From Pseudomonas purpurea (lineage in GTDB: Bacteria > Pseudomonadota > Gammaproteobacteria > Pseudomonadales > Pseudomonadaceae): 64,000 nt of DNA. The stretch spans positions 3,529,001-3,593,000 of the forward strand of contig NZ_CP150918.1 of assembly GCF_039908635.1 (NCBI RefSeq). Direction: 5' to 3'. Position numbers and translations under genes: made by a program. Numbering within the stretch: position 1 is the stretch's first letter; every line of letters begins with the position of its first letter. Positions 34,654 to 43,134 of the stretch are shown piece after piece. The notes under the pieces were generated by a model. It saw only the letters and a list, made by a program, of their open reading frames with translations, made no database searches and had not been told where the DNA came from.

Positions 34654-35031
34654 ATGCGTACCCAAACCCTACAGCTCGTCGCCTCACCCTCGCCCGACCA
34701 CTTCGCCTCGTTTGCTGAACATCCAAACAGTGCACATCAAAGGCGCCCACTCATGGATGCCCTGGACATCGAAGACACCTCCGACTGGCTCGGCTCACCC
34801 ACCGAGCTGGAAACCTGCGCCCACTACGCGCACATGCTTGAAAATGAGATTCAGGAGCTAACCGTGCAACTACGCACGGCCATAGAAAACATCTTTGGGC
34901 TGGTGAAAATGCACGTGGACGTTTCCAAGGGACGCGAACACTTTATGGGCAGCCTCCGGGAGACGTCCGGGCAACTGGCACTTCTCAAGCGGAAAATGAG
35001 CGACCTTGTGTCACGACACCTTTTGAGATAG
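34654..35031 (+). CDS. Hypothetical helical protein
   Basis: A 125-residue soluble protein with a disordered N-terminal 35 residues. Helical segments follow (ETCAHYAHMLENEIQELTVQ, LRTAIENIFGLVKMHVDVSK, SLRETSGQLALLKRKMSDLV). A second start at 34753 (MDALDIEDTSDW) is possible; neither has a strong ribosome site. Not recognised. Two strong hairpins precede it. Confidence 0.55.
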   Translation: MRTQTLQLVASPSPDHFASFAEHPNSAHQRRPLMDALDIEDTSDWLGSPTELETCAHYAHMLENEIQELTVQLRTAIENIFGLVKMHVDVSKGREHFMGSLRETSGQLALLKRKMSDLVSRHLLR

Positions 35032-35182
35032 CTGAAAAGGTGACGTGCATTTTCACTGAGGAACGTATGAAGGACGTCAGGCGAGATCCAGGTGACCTGC
35101 CTTCTCATTCAGTCGATAGCGCATTGCAGGAATGGATGCACAAGCCTGCCCCCTAAGGAGTGACTGGTTCAGCCATCTCTGC

Positions 35183-35674
35183 TCAATGCGTTTTTTTCGA
35201 TCTCGACGTCCCGGCATTACTCAGCCCTTTCAAGTTGTGATCTCCCGGAGTGGAGGTCGAAATAGCAGTGGCTTTAGTCACGCCACGCGTATCTTTGGAG
35301 TGTGCAATTCCCGAAGTCATAGCGCCGTGGCCACGGTCTTCATTACGATCACGGCCGTACTGGTTGCCGCTTGCACCATGATCGCGAACTGCCCTGCCGG
35401 CGTGATCGCTGCTGAGTCCATTCCCTCGGCCGTTGCTGCCGGGGCCATCGGAGTGGCCTGAACCGCTGTGATCACCACCTGTACCACCGCCATGACCACC
35501 ATTTCCTCCACCATTTCCTCCGCCGTGGCCGCCACCACCACCACCACCACCACCACCACCTTCCTTCGCATAGGCAGAGTTCATGATGGATAGATCAGCA
35601 GGGAGTAACGGGGCGGCTGCAAGCATCATGGCGCATGACATTACAGCAACGAGACTCTTGTTTTTTAAAAGCAT
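35183..35674 (-). CDS. Secreted glycine-rich low-complexity protein
   Basis: A 163-residue protein with a signal peptide (MLLKNKSLVAVMSCAMMLAA, ending near NSAYA-K). It is followed by a poly-Gly tract of 11 Gly and Gly/His/Asn/Ser-rich sequence (GGGNGGGNGGHGGGTGGDHS). The His content suggests metal binding but there is no defined motif. It lies 174 nt downstream of a CigR-like gene on the same strand. Confidence 0.7.
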   Translation of the reverse strand: MLLKNKSLVAVMSCAMMLAAAPLLPADLSIMNSAYAKEGGGGGGGGGGGHGGGNGGGNGGHGGGTGGDHSGSGHSDGPGSNGRGNGLSSDHAGRAVRDHGASGNQYGRDRNEDRGHGAMTSGIAHSKDTRGVTKATAISTSTPGDHNLKGLSNAGTSRSKKTH

Positions 35675-35847
35675 GATTGCTTCCGTAAGGGTTGATATCG
35701 CGTGCCTTATGACGCGTCAAACACCTGACAGTTCAAGTCCCGCGACGGGCGGAAGGTAGTGTCCATTGATCAAAAAGGCACACTGCCAAGTGAGACGCCA
35801 ACGAGTACCGTTGGAACGTTGTCCCCGTGACGTTTGTCACCCAATCC

Positions 35848-36318
35848 TCAATCGAAAGCACCGTTGAGGACTTCATAGACAAGCCCGGTTGCCAGCGCAA
35901 CCAATATCAGGTCAGTGCCCACTTGCTGCCATTCGTACCCGTCATAGTGAGGCAACCTGCCGACCAGCCGACTATCCAGCTTTTTCGCGATCCCCGGTGG
36001 AAGAGGCTTCCCTCGCGCCAGGTTCTTTTGAATACCGGGTGGCAAGGCAGGTCCAGGGCTCCAGTAGTCTCGATACCCCCCAACTATGCCAAGAATGCTT
36101 GCGCGATTGATGCTTGGTCCATTATCCCAATCGCCGCCCCCTGAATTTTTTCCTTTGCTTGCCTGACTGCCTTGGCTGCCATGACCTTGGCTATTTTGCT
36201 GATTTCCCTTGCCGTGCCCTTGTCCCTTCCCGTTACCAGGATCGGCCAATGCAGAAGCTGAGCCGCAAATCAGCGCAAGACTGGTAATAGCTGCAATCAA
36301 CGAGCGATATCTGAACAT
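35848..36318 (-). CDS. CigR-like (anti-virulence regulator family) secreted or membrane protein
   Basis: A 156-residue protein: signal peptide (SLIAAITSLALICGSASALA), Gly/Gln/Asn-rich linker (GNGKGQGHGKGNQQNSQGHG), then the conserved C-terminal domain LPPGIQKNLARGKPLPPGIA and LPHYDGYEWQQVGTDLILVA ending in a hydrophobic segment. This domain arrangement matches the CigR family. It forms a tandem with a second Gly-rich secreted protein. Confidence 0.8.
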   Translation of the reverse strand: MFRYRSLIAAITSLALICGSASALADPGNGKGQGHGKGNQQNSQGHGSQGSQASKGKNSGGGDWDNGPSINRASILGIVGGYRDYWSPGPALPPGIQKNLARGKPLPPGIAKKLDSRLVGRLPHYDGYEWQQVGTDLILVALATGLVYEVLNGAFD

Positions 36319-36601
36319 ATCCGTACTCTCAGAAAGGGATGATCCCCTGGAATGTAGACGCTGTAGACGACTTTAGTTCCATAACCCGCCCCCCGCTGCC
36401 GCATCAGAAAGGTATCCCGAGTACACGCAGTTCCTGGCCTGTGAGTACGAGTTCGCTGCGGTCGACGTATTCCTTCCACTACGCACACATGGGCTAACAG
36501 CCCGCTGGTTAATATCTGGAAACATCCGTTCAATTGCCAAACCATGAAGCGTCTGTTTGCATCATCCACATTCATCAGTAGATCGGTCTGGGAGACAATC
36601 G

Positions 36602-37321
36602 ATGAGAACGATGGTTGTGGGTGCCAGCAAAGGATTGGGCAGGGCTTTGATCGAAGGGCTTGGAGAAGATGGCGACACCCTGATTGGCGTGTCTCGCACC
36701 CGCCCCGAACGCTTGATGCCCAAGGCTGGTGTTCAGGTGCGATGGATCGAGGCCGACCTCGGTGAGCCCTCAAAAGCCGTGCGGGTCATAGAGCAAGGCA
36801 TCGCAGAGGGTGGACTGGATACGCTGATCTATAACCTGGGCATCTGGGAGGAGCATGCCTTTAGTCCGGCATTCGACTTCCTGACGGGTCATGACGAGCA
36901 GGTGGAGGCCATCGTCAGCTGCAACATCACCTCGACGATCCTGCTGATCAAGCGGCTGTTGCCGACGCTGCTGAAAAGCCCCAACCCTCGGATCATTCTG
37001 ACCGGATCGACTTCAGGCCTGCCGCAGAGTGGGCGCCCAGAGGTCGCATTTGGTGCCTCCAAGTTCGCCCTGCACGGCATCGCCGACGCCCTGCGCGAAG
37101 GGTACAGGCAGCAGCGGCTGGGGGTGACCTGCCTGAGCCTGGGCTATCTCAATACCGATGACGGCCTGAACACATCGCGAGCGATTGCCGAGCAGCGAGG
37201 CGAAGGCCAACTGATCCCGCTGCACGATGTGGTACAGGTCGTACGCATGGCCTTGAGTCTGTCTTCGGCCAGCTATGTCAAGGAGCTCACCTTGCCGGCG
37301 ATACTTGATGAGCGCTTCTGA
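36602..37321 (+). CDS. SDR-family protein with Phe in place of the catalytic Tyr
   Basis: A 239-residue short-chain dehydrogenase fold. The cofactor motif is VVGASKGLGRAL. NNAG is replaced by YNLGIWEE. The catalytic Ser lies in ILTGSTSGL. The YxxxK position reads F-G-A-S-K, so the catalytic Tyr is Phe while Lys is kept. Conventional redox activity is therefore doubtful. ATG 36602 has GGAG at 7 nt. Role unknown; a binding or regulatory function is possible. Confidence 0.85.
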   Translation: MRTMVVGASKGLGRALIEGLGEDGDTLIGVSRTRPERLMPKAGVQVRWIEADLGEPSKAVRVIEQGIAEGGLDTLIYNLGIWEEHAFSPAFDFLTGHDEQVEAIVSCNITSTILLIKRLLPTLLKSPNPRIILTGSTSGLPQSGRPEVAFGASKFALHGIADALREGYRQQRLGVTCLSLGYLNTDDGLNTSRAIAEQRGEGQLIPLHDVVQVVRMALSLSSASYVKELTLPAILDERF

Positions 37322-37324
37322 CCG

Positions 37325-37756
37325 CTAGGTCGAAACGGAGGGCGAAGCGGGATGTTTTCTACGGATTACCAATGCCAGGAGCCCACCCGCCAGAGAGCCA
37401 GGCATGACCGAGACAGCAGAAGCTATATGCACCCAACTGACGCTGGCACCCGCGATGATTGTGGTGGGGACCGCCCAGAGCAACAGTACAAGCCCTCCCA
37501 CATAGGCTGAGGCGCGCAGGGGTTGGCGAGGGTAAAGCCGGCCGCTGACTAATCCGCCAACGCATGTTGATGCTAGCCAGCCCATTACGGTGAGCATCTT
37601 GACCCACGATAATGCGACCAATTGGTCATGCTGCTCTCGCCACCCTGGCACGCCAGGCGCAACGAAATCGGGAGGAAGAAAACGCCCGATGACAAATCCG
37701 AAAATCACTAGCGTAACGAGTACGGATAACAAACCAACAAGAACTGATTTAAGCAT
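37325..37756 (-). CDS. Hypothetical membrane protein, four hydrophobic segments
   Basis: About 143 residues from ATG 37756 (MLKSVLVGLLSVLVTLVIFG). Further membrane segments are MLTVMGWLASTCVGGLVSG, ASAYVGGLVLLLWAVPTTII and MPGSLAGGLLALVI. The open frame extends to 37837, but that extension is not membrane-like. Convergent with the SDR gene, 3 nt apart. Family not recognised. Confidence 0.65.
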   Translation of the reverse strand: MLKSVLVGLLSVLVTLVIFGFVIGRFLPPDFVAPGVPGWREQHDQLVALSWVKMLTVMGWLASTCVGGLVSGRLYPRQPLRASAYVGGLVLLLWAVPTTIIAGASVSWVHIASAVSVMPGSLAGGLLALVIRRKHPASPSVST

Positions 37757-37945
37757 TCCAGGTAAAGCTCCATGGGTACAACACAAAGTAAATCTTCCGG
37801 TGTGGGGGGCTGAGACAGTCTTTCTTGATTGAGTCATTCATCAGCCACATTGGCTGGAGCTGACCGGTAAGCCCCCGCGTAAGCACCGATCGGCTCCCGT
37901 ACTGAACATTCGTCCCTTATCGTCTGGCGGCTGGCCCCCTACACT

Positions 37946-38530
37946 TTAACGTCTCTGAGAAATGTATTGCTTATAGAAGCTGCGTAACACCTCTTCTTGA
38001 CCGGTGCTCTCTTCAGGGTCGCTACTGGCACCCTCTGCGGTTGACTCTTTAATAAAAACCTCCTGTACCGCCTCAGTGCAATATTCCGTGGCGAACATCT
38101 CCCACGCCGTCATCATGGTCCCTGTTCGCCCTTGACCATAACCACAGTAAATAAGAGCACTATGCCCTTCCTTAATTGTCGTATTTATCTGTCGACACGC
38201 CTCATCCAGCTTACTCGCGGTGGGTGCCGAAAAATCTTTAACCCCTAAAAACAAATAACGAATTTTATACTTGCCCAGGAGCCCTCGCCCCTCTTCTATC
38301 TCGTAGTGATTCAAACTAACAATCAGCCTGATATTAAACTTATTCAACACCTCTATCACGGGTGCATCAATCACCTGCGGGGTGTCACCTGTGACGGGGT
38401 CATAATAGGGCTGGGAGCTTCTGTAGACCCTGGGCTGTTTAAGGCTTAGCAACCCACTCGTGCCAGGCACCCAGTTCTGAAAAGGCATTCCGCGAGTATA
38501 ACCCTCTAAACTTTCTACCTGGACGTCCAT
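37946..38530 (-). CDS. Tyrosine/dual-specificity phosphatase-like protein
   Basis: A 194-residue protein with a protein tyrosine phosphatase core. The P-loop is YCGYGQGRTGTMMTAW (Cx5R) with Tyr instead of the usual His before Cys. The candidate general acid is in VKDFSAP, and RLIVSLNHYEI is the family strand. ATG 38530 has AGGGG at 6 nt. The DNA is visibly AT-richer than neighbouring genes. No signal peptide and no adjacent kinase or secretion gene. It could be a secreted effector or a metabolic phosphatase; not decidable here. Confidence 0.75.
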   Translation of the reverse strand: MDVQVESLEGYTRGMPFQNWVPGTSGLLSLKQPRVYRSSQPYYDPVTGDTPQVIDAPVIEVLNKFNIRLIVSLNHYEIEEGRGLLGKYKIRYLFLGVKDFSAPTASKLDEACRQINTTIKEGHSALIYCGYGQGRTGTMMTAWEMFATEYCTEAVQEVFIKESTAEGASSDPEESTGQEEVLRSFYKQYISQRR

Positions 38531-38608
38531 TCCATTCCCCTCAAGCCAGATTAGCCAATCTGAAATCACCAACTCAACGTTGGCAGGTTATTTTTAAACA
38601 AGGAAAAG

Positions 38609-38800
38609 TCATTCCGAAGACTGCCCATCCAACGAAGTTCGACGTTGCAGATCATGGGCGAACAAGACTGCACCTCTGATGTACAAGAACGTCTCGGCAT
38701 GAGGGTTGTGAATACCCATGATCGGGTATCGATGGTGGCGACACAGGTTCATTACCTGAGGCTGCATCACTTCAGATGTGATGCCGGGGATGCATTTCAA
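38609..38800 (-). CDS. Possible small hypothetical protein
   Basis: A 63-residue frame (CRHHRYPIMGIHNPHAETFL, YIRGAVLFAHDL) in AT-richer DNA, with no recognised domain and no clear ribosome site. Kept as a weak candidate because it fills a gap between two real genes on the same strand. Confidence 0.25.
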   Translation of the reverse strand: MKCIPGITSEVMQPQVMNLCRHHRYPIMGIHNPHAETFLYIRGAVLFAHDLQRRTSLDGQSSE

Positions 38801-38844
38801 GTACCGCTGTTTCAGTGAACCTTGAGCTCACGCAATGATAAAGA

Positions 38845-39231
38845 TCACTGCGGCTGGAATGTCTGAAGGTAGGCCAACAGGTTTTCGATTTTTTCTGGAT
38901 CGCTGATCCCCCAAAAAATCATCCGGGTGCCGGGCACCACTTCTTTTGGATCTTCGATATACGCGGCCAGTGTTTCGCGGGTCCAGACAACACCTGAGGA
39001 TTTCATGGCGGACGAATACTGGTAGTCCGTCGTGCTGCCCGCATGGCGCCCAAAAATGGCATTGAGCTGCGGCCCGAAAGAGCCCCGTGCTGAAACGCCT
39101 ACTTGGTGGCAGCCGCCACATACTCGGCTAAACAGTTTCGCTCCCGCTTCAGCATCGGCGGCGTCTGCTGGCGTGCTGAACAAGCCTGCATTGAGCACTA
39201 AGGCGAACATCAGTACGGCGGGGTTTTTCAT
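38845..39231 (-). CDS. Periplasmic class I cytochrome c
   Basis: A 128-residue protein with a signal peptide (VLMFALVLNAGLFSTPADA-A). The haem-binding motif is CGGCH, and the distal Met ligand lies in VPGTRMIFWGI. The C-terminal helix is KIENLLAYLQTFQ. This is the mitochondrial-type cytochrome c pattern. ATG 39231 is chosen for the signal peptide. Single gene; partner unknown. Confidence 0.9.
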   Translation of the reverse strand: MKNPAVLMFALVLNAGLFSTPADAADAEAGAKLFSRVCGGCHQVGVSARGSFGPQLNAIFGRHAGSTTDYQYSSAMKSSGVVWTRETLAAYIEDPKEVVPGTRMIFWGISDPEKIENLLAYLQTFQPQ

Positions 39232-39453
39232 GGTTCGTTCCAAATCGGGTGTTATTGCCAGCAAAAGCGAACGGCTACAGGCCGCTCGTTAGCATCGCCA
39301 GGCGCATTATGAGCCCACCTACGGCATGGAAGTCATCAGATCGTGAGCTGTTAAGAAAAGCTGTTTGGAGCGCGCTTCAACAGCCTCGCCCGGGAGCGGA
39401 CATCCACTAACGCTTCTACGCTTAAAGCGTGAGCGTTACACCGAGAGAGCACC

Positions 39454-40113
39454 ATGAAGATCACTCCTCGACTGGCGTTTTTCAGTACTGCTTCAACCTT
39501 GGCCTATCTCGGTCTCGCCGTTCTGGGCAGTGGCGGGTTTGCAGCATTCTTTGCCCATCCGCCGCTGATTGTCGTTGCGCTTGCAACCCTGGTGATGTCT
39601 GGCGTTGCGCTCTTCACCGAAGCCAATCTGAGTGCCGGAGAACGTGAAGACCGCGCGAACCGTTGGGTTCTCCCGGCTTTCGGGCTGCTGGGTGTACTGG
39701 GTGCCTACTTGCCCGCCTACACAGACCGTATCGGGCTCTGGACGTTTGGGGGCGAGGGCATCCGCTGGCTGGGTGCCGCACTCTTCATCGCCGCAGGTGC
39801 GCTACGACTCTGGCCAGTCTTTGTGCTCGGCAACCGATTCAGCGGCCTGGTGGCCATTCAACCCGGGCACACGCTGGTCACCGACGGCATCTACCGCACC
39901 GTGCGCAACCCAAGCTATCTGGGCTTGCTCGTCAACTCCCTGGGATGGGCGCTCGCCTTTCGTTCAGGCTTGGGCGTCGTGCTGACCCTGCTGACGCTCC
40001 TGCCGCTGATCGCGCGCATACGGTCTGAAGAAGCGCTGCTACGCTCGCAGTTTGGTGACGAGTACGAGGCCTACTGTGCACGCACCTGGCGGCTCATTCC
40101 GGGACTCTACTGA
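39454..40113 (+). CDS. Isoprenylcysteine carboxyl methyltransferase-like membrane protein
   Basis: A 219-residue integral membrane protein with five or six hydrophobic segments. It has the ICMT/PEMT-type C-terminal motif HTLVTDGIYRTVRNPSYLGL, with RIRSEEALLRSQFGDEYEAY completing the AdoMet-binding region. Target unknown in bacteria; probably a lipid or small molecule methyl acceptor. Confidence 0.85.
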   Translation: MKITPRLAFFSTASTLAYLGLAVLGSGGFAAFFAHPPLIVVALATLVMSGVALFTEANLSAGEREDRANRWVLPAFGLLGVLGAYLPAYTDRIGLWTFGGEGIRWLGAALFIAAGALRLWPVFVLGNRFSGLVAIQPGHTLVTDGIYRTVRNPSYLGLLVNSLGWALAFRSGLGVVLTLLTLLPLIARIRSEEALLRSQFGDEYEAYCARTWRLIPGLY

Positions 40114-40207
40114 TGGGAAGCAGAGACACAAACCGCCCCCATTGATCGTCTCTTGCCCTTGAGGCAAGCGGCTCGACCCACCAGCCCCCTGCCCTGTCAT
40201 CCGTTAT

Positions 40208-41548
40208 TCAAGGCACCGACACCAACGTCAAACCTGCTCGCCCTGTGCCTTTCGCCTCGGCAGGGCTTGCGCAGGCAACAAAGTCTTCCTTGCGCAGCAC
40301 CACCAACGCAATCAGTGATACCACCCCGGTGCCGATGTAAAAATACCAGGGCGAGGTAATGTCTCCGGTCAGTTTGATCAGCCAGGTAGAGATCAGCGGC
40401 GCGCTGCCGCCGAAGACGGCCACCGGGATGTTGTACGCCACCGCGATGCCGGTGGAGCGGATTCGGGTGGGCAGCAATTCGCTCATCAACGCGTAGGTCG
40501 ACGAGGCATACAAACCGAACAGAATCGCCACCGCCATCAACGGGTAGATGAACGAGGCCGGCGTCGCCGTCGGGGCCGACTTGAAGAGCCAGTACATCGC
40601 CAGCGTTGCCAGGGTGCCGATCACCAGCAAAAACGGCTTGCGCCCGTATTTATCGGTGAACGCGCCGCCGAAAGGCATGACGAACGCCGCCGACAGGCTG
40701 GCAACAAACACGTAGAGCAACGTCGTGCCGCTGTCGAATTTGAGAATGCTCGACATGTAGGTCGAGACAAAGGTCAGCACCAGATAAAAGATCGAGCTGT
40801 GCAGGGTAATGATGAAGAACACCAGGGCAATCGCCCGCTTCCACTGCCAGACTTCTCGCAGAGGGGCCTTCGACGTCTCTCCCGCGCGCTGCAACGCCAG
40901 AAACTCGGGGCTGTCTTCCAACTTCAGGCGGATGTACATCGAAATCAGGCCCAGCGGCGCCGCAATCAGAAATGGAATCCGCCAGCCCCAGGCTTGCATC
41001 AGGTCAGCACCCAGCACCCAGGTCATACCGTTGGCCACCGCGCCACCCAACAACAGACCGAGCACCGCCGTCACCATCAACCAGCACGTGGCAAAGCCAC
41101 GTCGGCCGGGCCCCGCGTACTCGGAGATAAAACTGGTGATGGTGCCGATCTCGCCACCGGCCGAGAAACCCTGCACACAGCGGATCAATACCAGAATGAT
41201 CGGCGCGGCGATGCCGATCGACGCATAGGTCGGTAACAACCCCAACAGAAAGGTCGAGCCAGCCATCATCACCAGCACCGTGATCAGGGTCTTGCGTCGG
41301 CCGATCTTGTCCGCCAGCGGACCGAAGAACAGTCCCCCCAGCGGCCGAATGAAAAAGCTCAGGGCAAAGGCTGCAAAACTCGCGAGCAGGCTGGTGGTCG
41401 GGTCGTCGGAGACGAAAAACGCCTTGCCGATGTAGACGGCGAGAAAACCGTAAACGCCGTAGTCGTACCACTCGATCAAGTGGCCCGACGTTGCACCGAT
41501 AAACGCCCGGCGCCGTTGCCGGGCCGGGTCTTTGTGTTGAATGCTCAT
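40208..41548 (-). CDS. MFS transporter, metabolite:H+ symporter (MHS) type
   Basis: A 446-residue 12-segment permease. MHS features: ATSGHLIEWYDYGVYGFLAV, RPLGGLFFGPLADKIGRRKT, GFSAGGEIGTITSFISEYAG, GGAFTDKYGRKPFLL. ATG 41548 has AGGAG at 8 nt. Last gene of a minus-strand run with an acyl-CoA ligase and a thiolase, so it probably imports the organic acid they degrade. Confidence 0.9.
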   Translation of the reverse strand: MSIQHKDPARQRRRAFIGATSGHLIEWYDYGVYGFLAVYIGKAFFVSDDPTTSLLASFAAFALSFFIRPLGGLFFGPLADKIGRRKTLITVLVMMAGSTFLLGLLPTYASIGIAAPIILVLIRCVQGFSAGGEIGTITSFISEYAGPGRRGFATCWLMVTAVLGLLLGGAVANGMTWVLGADLMQAWGWRIPFLIAAPLGLISMYIRLKLEDSPEFLALQRAGETSKAPLREVWQWKRAIALVFFIITLHSSIFYLVLTFVSTYMSSILKFDSGTTLLYVFVASLSAAFVMPFGGAFTDKYGRKPFLLVIGTLATLAMYWLFKSAPTATPASFIYPLMAVAILFGLYASSTYALMSELLPTRIRSTGIAVAYNIPVAVFGGSAPLISTWLIKLTGDITSPWYFYIGTGVVSLIALVVLRKEDFVACASPAEAKGTGRAGLTLVSVP

Positions 41549-41590
41549 TTGAAGGACTCCTGTCTGATTTCTATCCATGGAAAACACAAC

Positions 41591-43132
41591 TCAAGGAACT
41601 GCAGTGACGCTCGCGACTTCCTTCAACCACTGGCGCAGATCGGTCTTGAGGATCTTGCCGTAACTGTTCTTGGGCAGTTCCGTGCGGAACACATACTTCT
41701 TCGGTTTTTTGAATGATGCCATGCGCTCAATGAACCAGGCATTGAGCAGAGAGGCATCAAGCACCTCGGCATCACGGGGAACGACAAACGCTACCACCGA
41801 TTCCCCCCACTGCGCATCAGGCTCACCGACCACGCAGACTTCAAAGACGTCCGGGTGTTGCGCCAGTACTTCCTCGACTTCCCGAGGATACACGTTACTG
41901 CCGCCGGTAATGATCACATCCTTGGAACGATCCGTGAGCGTCAGATACCCCGCGTGATCCAGGAACCCGATGTCACCGGTCAACAGCCAGCCATCCACCA
42001 GGGCCTGATCCGTCGCCGCATCATTGCGCCAGTAACCCCGCATGACGGTGGCCCCACGCACAGCGATCTCGCCCGGCTGGCCGGGAGGCAGCGGTGCGTG
42101 CCCGGGGTCCAGTATCCTGATTTCCACACACGATTGCGCCCGCCCGACGCAAGCAACCCGCGTGGCCCAGTCCGGGTGGTCCCGATCGGCTATCCACTCA
42201 CGGGACAAGGCGCTGATGGTCATCGGGCTCTCGCCCTGACCATAGATCTGCACCAGGCGTGGCCCAAAGGTCTCGACCGCATCCTGCAAATCCGCCAGAT
42301 ACATGGGCGCGCCACCGTAGACGATGGTTTTGATCCCCTCGCCGCCATAGCCCTGGTGACGGGCCTGTTCAACCATGCGCTTGACCATGGTCGGCGCGGC
42401 AAACAGGCTGATGTTGCCCAGCACGCTCGCCAACCCGAACAGCTCATCGGCCTTGAAGCCACGGGACTGCGGGACGACATGGCGGGCGCCGCAACGCACA
42501 TGGATGAAGTTGTAGAGCCCGGCGCCATGGGACATCGGCGCCGCATACACCACCGCGTCATCAGGGCTGACCGGGTCCACGTCGAGGGGATAACACAACG
42601 ACATGGCCGTCAGGTTGCCGTGCGACAGCATCACGCCTTTGGATCGTCCGGTGGTGCCGGAGGTGTAGAACAGCCACGCAAGGTCATCGGAGTGACGAGG
42701 ACTGGGCGTTGCCAACCTCTGCGAATCGGCTGGAACGCACGCCACCCGCTCTTCGCCATCCAGCTCCCGACACCCATGCGGCAACGCCTCGGGCGAGAAC
42801 ATCCGGCCACCGTCGGTGAAGATCAGGCGGGCTTGCGCATTGTCGACGATCCAGCCGGCCTCGGCAGGATGCAGTTTGAAGTTGATCGGTACCGCCACCG
42901 CACCCGCCCACCAAATGGCATACAGCAGTTCGAGGTACTGGCAACCGTTCTTCATGAACAGCGCCACCCGATCGCCGGGTGCAATGCCATGCTCGTTAAC
43001 AAGTTGCACCGCACGGTCGCGGGCAAGGGCGGCAAACGCGCCATAGTCGGCAACTTGCCGCGGCCCCTCAAATAACGCCGGACGCCCTGGCCAACGTTGG
43101 CCGGCGTCGTTCAACCAGTTGGCGATGTTCAT
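41591..43132 (-). CDS. AMP-dependent acyl-CoA synthetase/ligase
   Basis: A 513-residue ANL-superfamily ligase. P-loop: LAWLFYTSGTTGRSKGVMLS. A5: YGQGESPMT. A7-A8: GWLLTGDIGFLDHAGYLTLT and DRSKDVIITGGSNVYPREVE. The catalytic lysine lies in KNSYGKILKTDLRQ. Activates a carboxylic acid as its CoA thioester. It sits between the thiolase and MFS genes; the substrate class (aryl or branched fatty acid) is not readable. Confidence 0.92.
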   Translation of the reverse strand: MNIANWLNDAGQRWPGRPALFEGPRQVADYGAFAALARDRAVQLVNEHGIAPGDRVALFMKNGCQYLELLYAIWWAGAVAVPINFKLHPAEAGWIVDNAQARLIFTDGGRMFSPEALPHGCRELDGEERVACVPADSQRLATPSPRHSDDLAWLFYTSGTTGRSKGVMLSHGNLTAMSLCYPLDVDPVSPDDAVVYAAPMSHGAGLYNFIHVRCGARHVVPQSRGFKADELFGLASVLGNISLFAAPTMVKRMVEQARHQGYGGEGIKTIVYGGAPMYLADLQDAVETFGPRLVQIYGQGESPMTISALSREWIADRDHPDWATRVACVGRAQSCVEIRILDPGHAPLPPGQPGEIAVRGATVMRGYWRNDAATDQALVDGWLLTGDIGFLDHAGYLTLTDRSKDVIITGGSNVYPREVEEVLAQHPDVFEVCVVGEPDAQWGESVVAFVVPRDAEVLDASLLNAWFIERMASFKKPKKYVFRTELPKNSYGKILKTDLRQWLKEVASVTAVP

Positions 43133-43134
43133 AC

